Source: VGWF01 sp964423465
GTDB lineage: Bacteria; Verrucomicrobiota; Kiritimatiellia; PWTM01
Length of the DNA stretch: 16,347 bases
Assembly: GCA_964423465.1 (NCBI GenBank)
Contig: CAYRFK010000101.1
Span: 1 to 16,347, forward strand
Direction of reading: 5' to 3'
This document shows positions 14,870-16,347 of this stretch, in pieces (position 1 is the stretch's first letter; every line of letters starts with the position of its first letter). A program made the translations under genes and the position numbers. Below the pieces are notes generated by a model. That model had not been told where the DNA came from. It made no database searches and worked only from the letters and a program-made list of their open reading frames with translations.

Positions 14870-15172
14870 CTAGGCCAGAGCCAAGGCCTGCACTTCTTGT
14901 TCCAGGCGGTCGCCCAAGCGGTCTTGCTCCTGCTCCAGATCGAAGTGCCCCTGAAGATTCAGCCAGAACTGCGGCGAGATGCCGAAATACCGCCCAAGGC
15001 GCAGGGCGGTATCCGCCGTGACGCCACGGGTGCCGTGGACGATCTCATTGATCCGCCGTGGCGGGACACTGATGTCATGCGCCAGACGGTACTGCGATAT
15101 GCCCATGGGGGTCAGAAACTCCTCCATGAGAATCTCTCCGGGATGGACGGGGGGGATCTTGCTGGTTCTCAT
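14870..15172 (-). CDS. higA: HigA-type antitoxin (XRE helix-turn-helix)
   Basis: The antitoxin should bind and neutralise the adjacent HigB toxin and repress their shared promoter. I chose the ATG at 15172 because AGGAG (15180-15184) sits 7 bases upstream, overlapping the higB stop, and because HigA proteins begin like this (IPPVHPGEILMEEFL). A longer ATG frame from 15256 would run into higB. The 100-residue protein has an XRE helix-turn-helix at about 23-62 (ISQYRLAHDISVPPRRINEIVHG, then TADTALRLGRYFG) and the family PQFWLNLQGHFDLE segment, ending in a Glu/Gln-rich helix. The order is toxin first, as usual for higBA. Local GC is clearly lower than in neighbouring genes, consistent with horizontal arrival. 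Confidence 0.94.
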   Translation of the reverse strand: MRTSKIPPVHPGEILMEEFLTPMGISQYRLAHDISVPPRRINEIVHGTRGVTADTALRLGRYFGISPQFWLNLQGHFDLEQEQDRLGDRLEQEVQALALA

Positions 15173-15182
15173 GACTTTTCTC

Positions 15183-15464
15183 CTAGTGATAATCCACAAT
15201 CTCCACGTCATGCGCGTTGCCTTCTCTCCATCGAAAGCAAATGCGCCACTGGTCATTGATCCGGATGCTGTGTTGCCCCCCCCGGTTCCCGGCGAGCGTT
15301 TCCAGCCGGTTTCCGGGGGGCACCCGCAGAGAGATCAAGTCGGGGGCGGCATCAAGCATCCATAGTTTCCGCAAGGCTGTCCGCTGGATGTCATGGGGTA
15401 GCTTCCGCACATACTCCCGCCGGAATATCTTCTCAGCCTCCGGGCTCTTGAATGACTTGATCAC
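15183..15464 (-). CDS. higB: HigB-type toxin (RelE/ParE superfamily mRNA interferase)
   Basis: HigB toxins cleave mRNA on the ribosome. The 93-residue product fits the family in length and sequence: MIKSFKSPEAEKIFR at the start, ALRKLWMLDAA in the helical part, then LRVPPGNRLETLAGNRGGQHSIRINDQWRICFRWREGNAHDVEIVDYH, where the GQHSIRIN-W-I-F core and final VDYH are diagnostic. The start is a GTG (15464-15462) with no Shine-Dalgarno sequence in front. A candidate promoter would begin transcription almost on this codon, suggesting leaderless translation. A four-codon frame ATG-TTC-CGT-CCG-TGA from 15474 ends overlapping the GTG, which could alternatively couple translation. The stop overlaps the higA ribosome binding site, with 10 bases between stop and ATG. 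Confidence 0.94.
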   Translation of the reverse strand: MIKSFKSPEAEKIFRREYVRKLPHDIQRTALRKLWMLDAAPDLISLRVPPGNRLETLAGNRGGQHSIRINDQWRICFRWREGNAHDVEIVDYH

Positions 15465-15470
15465 GGACGG

Positions 15471-15499
15471 AACATAACGCGCGGCGGTATTACCGTCAA
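15471..15499 (-). promoter_or_regulatory. Candidate higBA promoter, possibly leaderless
   Basis: On the minus strand TTGACG (15499-15494) is followed by exactly 17 bases and TATGTT (15476-15471). These match five and four of six consensus bases at ideal spacing. The expected start of RNA is 15465-15464, at the first base of the higB GTG. The promoter lies inside the 35-base dyad. Confidence 0.55.
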
Positions 15500-15507
15500 G
15501 CGTTATG
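15473..15507. promoter_or_regulatory. Candidate HigA operator: 35-bp dyad
   Basis: CATAACGC (15473-15480) and GCGTTATG (15500-15507) are perfect inverted arms. Concentric with them is a core palindrome CGGTATTACCG (15485-15495); both are centred on base 15490. Across the dyad 14 of 17 base pairs match. It covers both the -35 box and most of the -10 box of the proposed higBA promoter, where an autoregulatory XRE antitoxin would bind. An RNA hairpin is the alternative reading, but the position favours an operator. Confidence 0.6.
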
Positions 15508-15581
15508 GGGCCGAGAACGGGGCCACATCCGTGCTTTCCGCTTGGGGTTTCGCATTTGTTTTGTGTTTCGGAATTTCGGTT

Positions 15582-15676
15582 TCGTGCTTTCGGCCGGGTA
15601 GCGCCACGGCTACGACGTGGCGCGCCGGGGCGTTGGCGGATGCCGCAGCGCCGCAGGTCGTAGCCCTGCGGCTACC
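15582..15676 (+). repeat. Palindromic dispersed element, copy 2
   Basis: The core (15597-15676) has 20-base imperfect inverted ends (GGTAGCGCCACGGCTACGAC at the left; the reverse complement of the right end matches at 17 of 20). Two internal hairpins are perfect: GCGCCAC (15601-15607) with GTGGCGC (15617-15623), and GCCGCAGG (15650-15657) with CCTGCGGC (15665-15672). Copy 1 lies at 11076-11171 in the same orientation. The single-strand form could fold into a three-part structure, a style typical of REP/BIME elements. Confidence 0.85.
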
Positions 15677-15730
15677 GTGCCATCCGGTTTGTGCTACGCC
15701 GGCGATGTCGCGCCCACGTCGGGTTTTCAC

Positions 15731-15760
15731 TTGATCCGCCCGTTCCGTATTCGGTATAGA
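15731..15760 (+). promoter_or_regulatory. Candidate promoter of the RRM protein gene
   Basis: TTGATC (15731-15736) and TATAGA (15755-15760), four of six matches each, are 18 bases apart in an AT-rich patch. Transcription would start near 15767, leaving a leader of about 93 bases before the ATG at 15860. Overlapping TAGAAT (15757-15762) is a better -10 match but gives a 20-base spacer. Confidence 0.4.
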
Positions 15761-15859
15761 ATATCTTTCATTGGTCATCTAGGGGTCTTGGCCGCGGGCT
15801 CCGAGGTGAGGAAGATGGGCAGGAAGGGATCGGTGCGGCCAGCAGGAAAGCAGGACGGA

Positions 15860-16246
15860 ATGAACATATTCGTGGGAAACCTCTCCTACCAGGTGGCGGA
15901 TGAGGATCTCCGCGCGGCGTTTGCCGCGTTCGGGCAGGTCACGTCGGCAAGCGTGATCATGGACCGCATGACCGGCAAGTCTCGCGGGTTCGGCTTCGTG
16001 GAGATGCCGAACAACGACGAGGCGACGAAGGCCCTCCAGGCCCTCAACGACAGCCCGCTCAAGGGCCGTCCGGTCAAGGTGAACGAGGCGCGTCCCCGCG
16101 AGGATCGCCCGCCCCGCCGTGATGGCGGATTCGGCGGCGGCGGCGGTCGCGACGGCGGATTCGGCGGTGACGGCGGATTCGGTGGCGGTGGCGGTGGCGG
16201 TGGCGGTCGTGACGGCGGATACGGCGGCCGCGGTTCGCGGTACTGA
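15860..16246 (+). CDS. RNA-binding protein: single RRM with glycine-rich tail
   Basis: The 128-residue protein has one RNA recognition motif: RNP2 IFVGNL (3-8) and RNP1 RGFGFVEM (42-49), with the standard helix DLRAAFAAFG and VKVNEARPRED at the end of the domain. From about 85 a tail made of GGFGGGGGRDGG-type units reaches the terminal RGSRY. Bacterial proteins of this kind are common in cyanobacteria and PVC bacteria and are often linked to cold or RNA chaperoning. I chose the ATG at 15860 because homologs begin MNI(Y/F)VGNLSY. An in-frame ATG at 15815 has a better ribosome site (GAGGTGAGG just upstream) and would add 15 basic residues (MGRKGSVRPAGKQDG), so it remains possible. A strong terminator follows 22 bases after the stop. 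Confidence 0.93.
   Translation: MNIFVGNLSYQVADEDLRAAFAAFGQVTSASVIMDRMTGKSRGFGFVEMPNNDEATKALQALNDSPLKGRPVKVNEARPREDRPPRRDGGFGGGGGRDGGFGGDGGFGGGGGGGGGRDGGYGGRGSRY
16181..16204 (+). repeat. In-gene hexamer repeat (GGTGGC)4
   Basis: Four exact GGTGGC units run inside the glycine-rich tail of the RRM gene. They encode Gly-Gly and preserve frame if the number changes, so the tail length could vary between strains by slippage. Confidence 0.7.
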
Positions 16247-16268
16247 CCGCATTCCGAGAGACGGGAGA

Positions 16269-16307
16269 GAACCGCCGCCGGGCAACCGGCGGCGGTTCTT
16301 CGTTTTC
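16269..16307 (+). terminator. Intrinsic terminator of the RRM gene
   Basis: GAACCGCCGCCGG (16269-16281) pairs perfectly over 13 bases with 16286-16298 around a GCAA (GNRA) tetraloop, followed by TTCGTTTTC. It also lies just beyond the stop of the minus-strand gene at the right edge, but the minus-strand side of the stem lacks a good T-run. Confidence 0.92.
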
Positions 16308-16347
16308 ATCCGTCGAGCGTTTCGCGAACCTTGCGGGCGAGTTCGCG
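16306..16347 (-). CDS. C-terminal end of a minus-strand gene (partial)
   Basis: Reading leftward from the window edge gives RELARKVRETLDG and a TGA at 16308-16306. The residues look like a charged C-terminal helix. The stop lies seven bases from the terminator stem, a normal position for a gene end between convergent genes. Thirteen codons are too few to name a family, and the frame could be chance. Confidence 0.45.
   Translation of the reverse strand, partial: RELARKVRETLDG

Larger units (their letters stand above)
15508..15859. other. Intergenic region: TTTCG-rich tract, palindromic element, RRM gene leader
   Basis: The 352 bases between the higBA control region and the RRM gene have no credible gene; a minus-strand open frame here translates the repeat. 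A low-complexity tract with repeated TTTCG and TTTGT units lies at about 15545-15594. Copy 2 of the palindromic element follows (15582-15676). The rest includes a candidate promoter near 15731-15760 and a leader of roughly 90 bases. Confidence 0.65.

Noticed and set aside
11076..15676. Possible CRISPR array from the repeated 80-mers
   Set aside because: Only two copies 4.4 kb apart with genes between them, no regular spacers and no cas genes.
15503..15778. A 91-codon minus-strand frame between higB and the RRM gene
   Set aside because: It is a translation of the palindromic element and TTTCG tract; a similar translation appears at the other copy, so the shared residues reflect repeat DNA and not a protein family.
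1..16347. tRNA, rRNA or known riboswitch
   Set aside because: I saw no cloverleaf with a TTCGAATC-type T-arm, no rRNA-like sequence and no recognised riboswitch core; a covariance-model scan would be needed to exclude small RNAs.

Overview
This window is high-GC bacterial DNA. It most resembles a member of the PVC superphylum (Planctomycetota / Verrucomicrobiota / Lentisphaerota / Kiritimatiellota). The reasoning is indirect: no rRNA or other phylogenetic marker is present. The clues are a secreted FAD_oxidored protein fused to carbohydrate-binding-like domains, a secreted DUF4380-type protein, a DUF6268-like barrel, a formylglycine sulfatase, a large GH51 arabinofuranosidase, a short MNI-type RRM protein with a glycine-rich tail, and non-coding repeats. 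Signal peptides, a lipobox and a predicted outer-membrane barrel indicate a diderm cell.

Layout. Bases 1-39 are probably the tail of an upstream gene, followed by repeat-bearing non-coding DNA. From 246 to 5604 five genes run on the + strand with gaps of 20, 4, 44 and -4 bases: a mini-secretin, an outer-membrane barrel, a secreted trypsin-like protease with a cysteine cluster, a DUF4380-type periplasmic protein, and the lipid II flippase MurJ starting at a GTG inside the previous stop. A 411-base repeat-rich gap follows. The middle section (6016-11995) holds a secreted sulfatase (+), a Cache-domain lipoprotein (-), a GH51 arabinofuranosidase (+), a DUF1801 protein (-) and a secreted HExxH metallopeptidase (+). 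Two of the convergent pairs are only 9 and 12 bases apart. Next come an 891-residue secreted FAD oxidoreductase (-), a higB-higA toxin-antitoxin pair (-) in a stretch of lower GC, an RRM RNA-binding protein (+) with a textbook terminator, and the last codons of a minus-strand gene at the right edge.

How the genes may work together. The sulfatase, GH51 enzyme and FAD oxidoreductase, all exported, point to use of sulfated or arabinose-containing polysaccharide. The Cache lipoprotein diverges from the GH51 gene across 141 bases and could be an extracytoplasmic ligand binder, but it has no signalling domain. The 246-5604 cluster looks like a cell-envelope operon; its combined function is not known to me. 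The higBA pair has a strong candidate autoregulatory operator: a 35-base dyad covering a good promoter that would start transcription almost at the GTG codon.

The least explained non-coding signals are two 80-base copies of a palindromic element (75/80 identical), a 24-base dispersed repeat found in opposite orientations 12 kb apart, and short degenerate AAGTTTC, CGCAAAG and TTTCG arrays between genes. No search could be run. Family names come from motifs read by eye, and unsupported functions are marked as inference.
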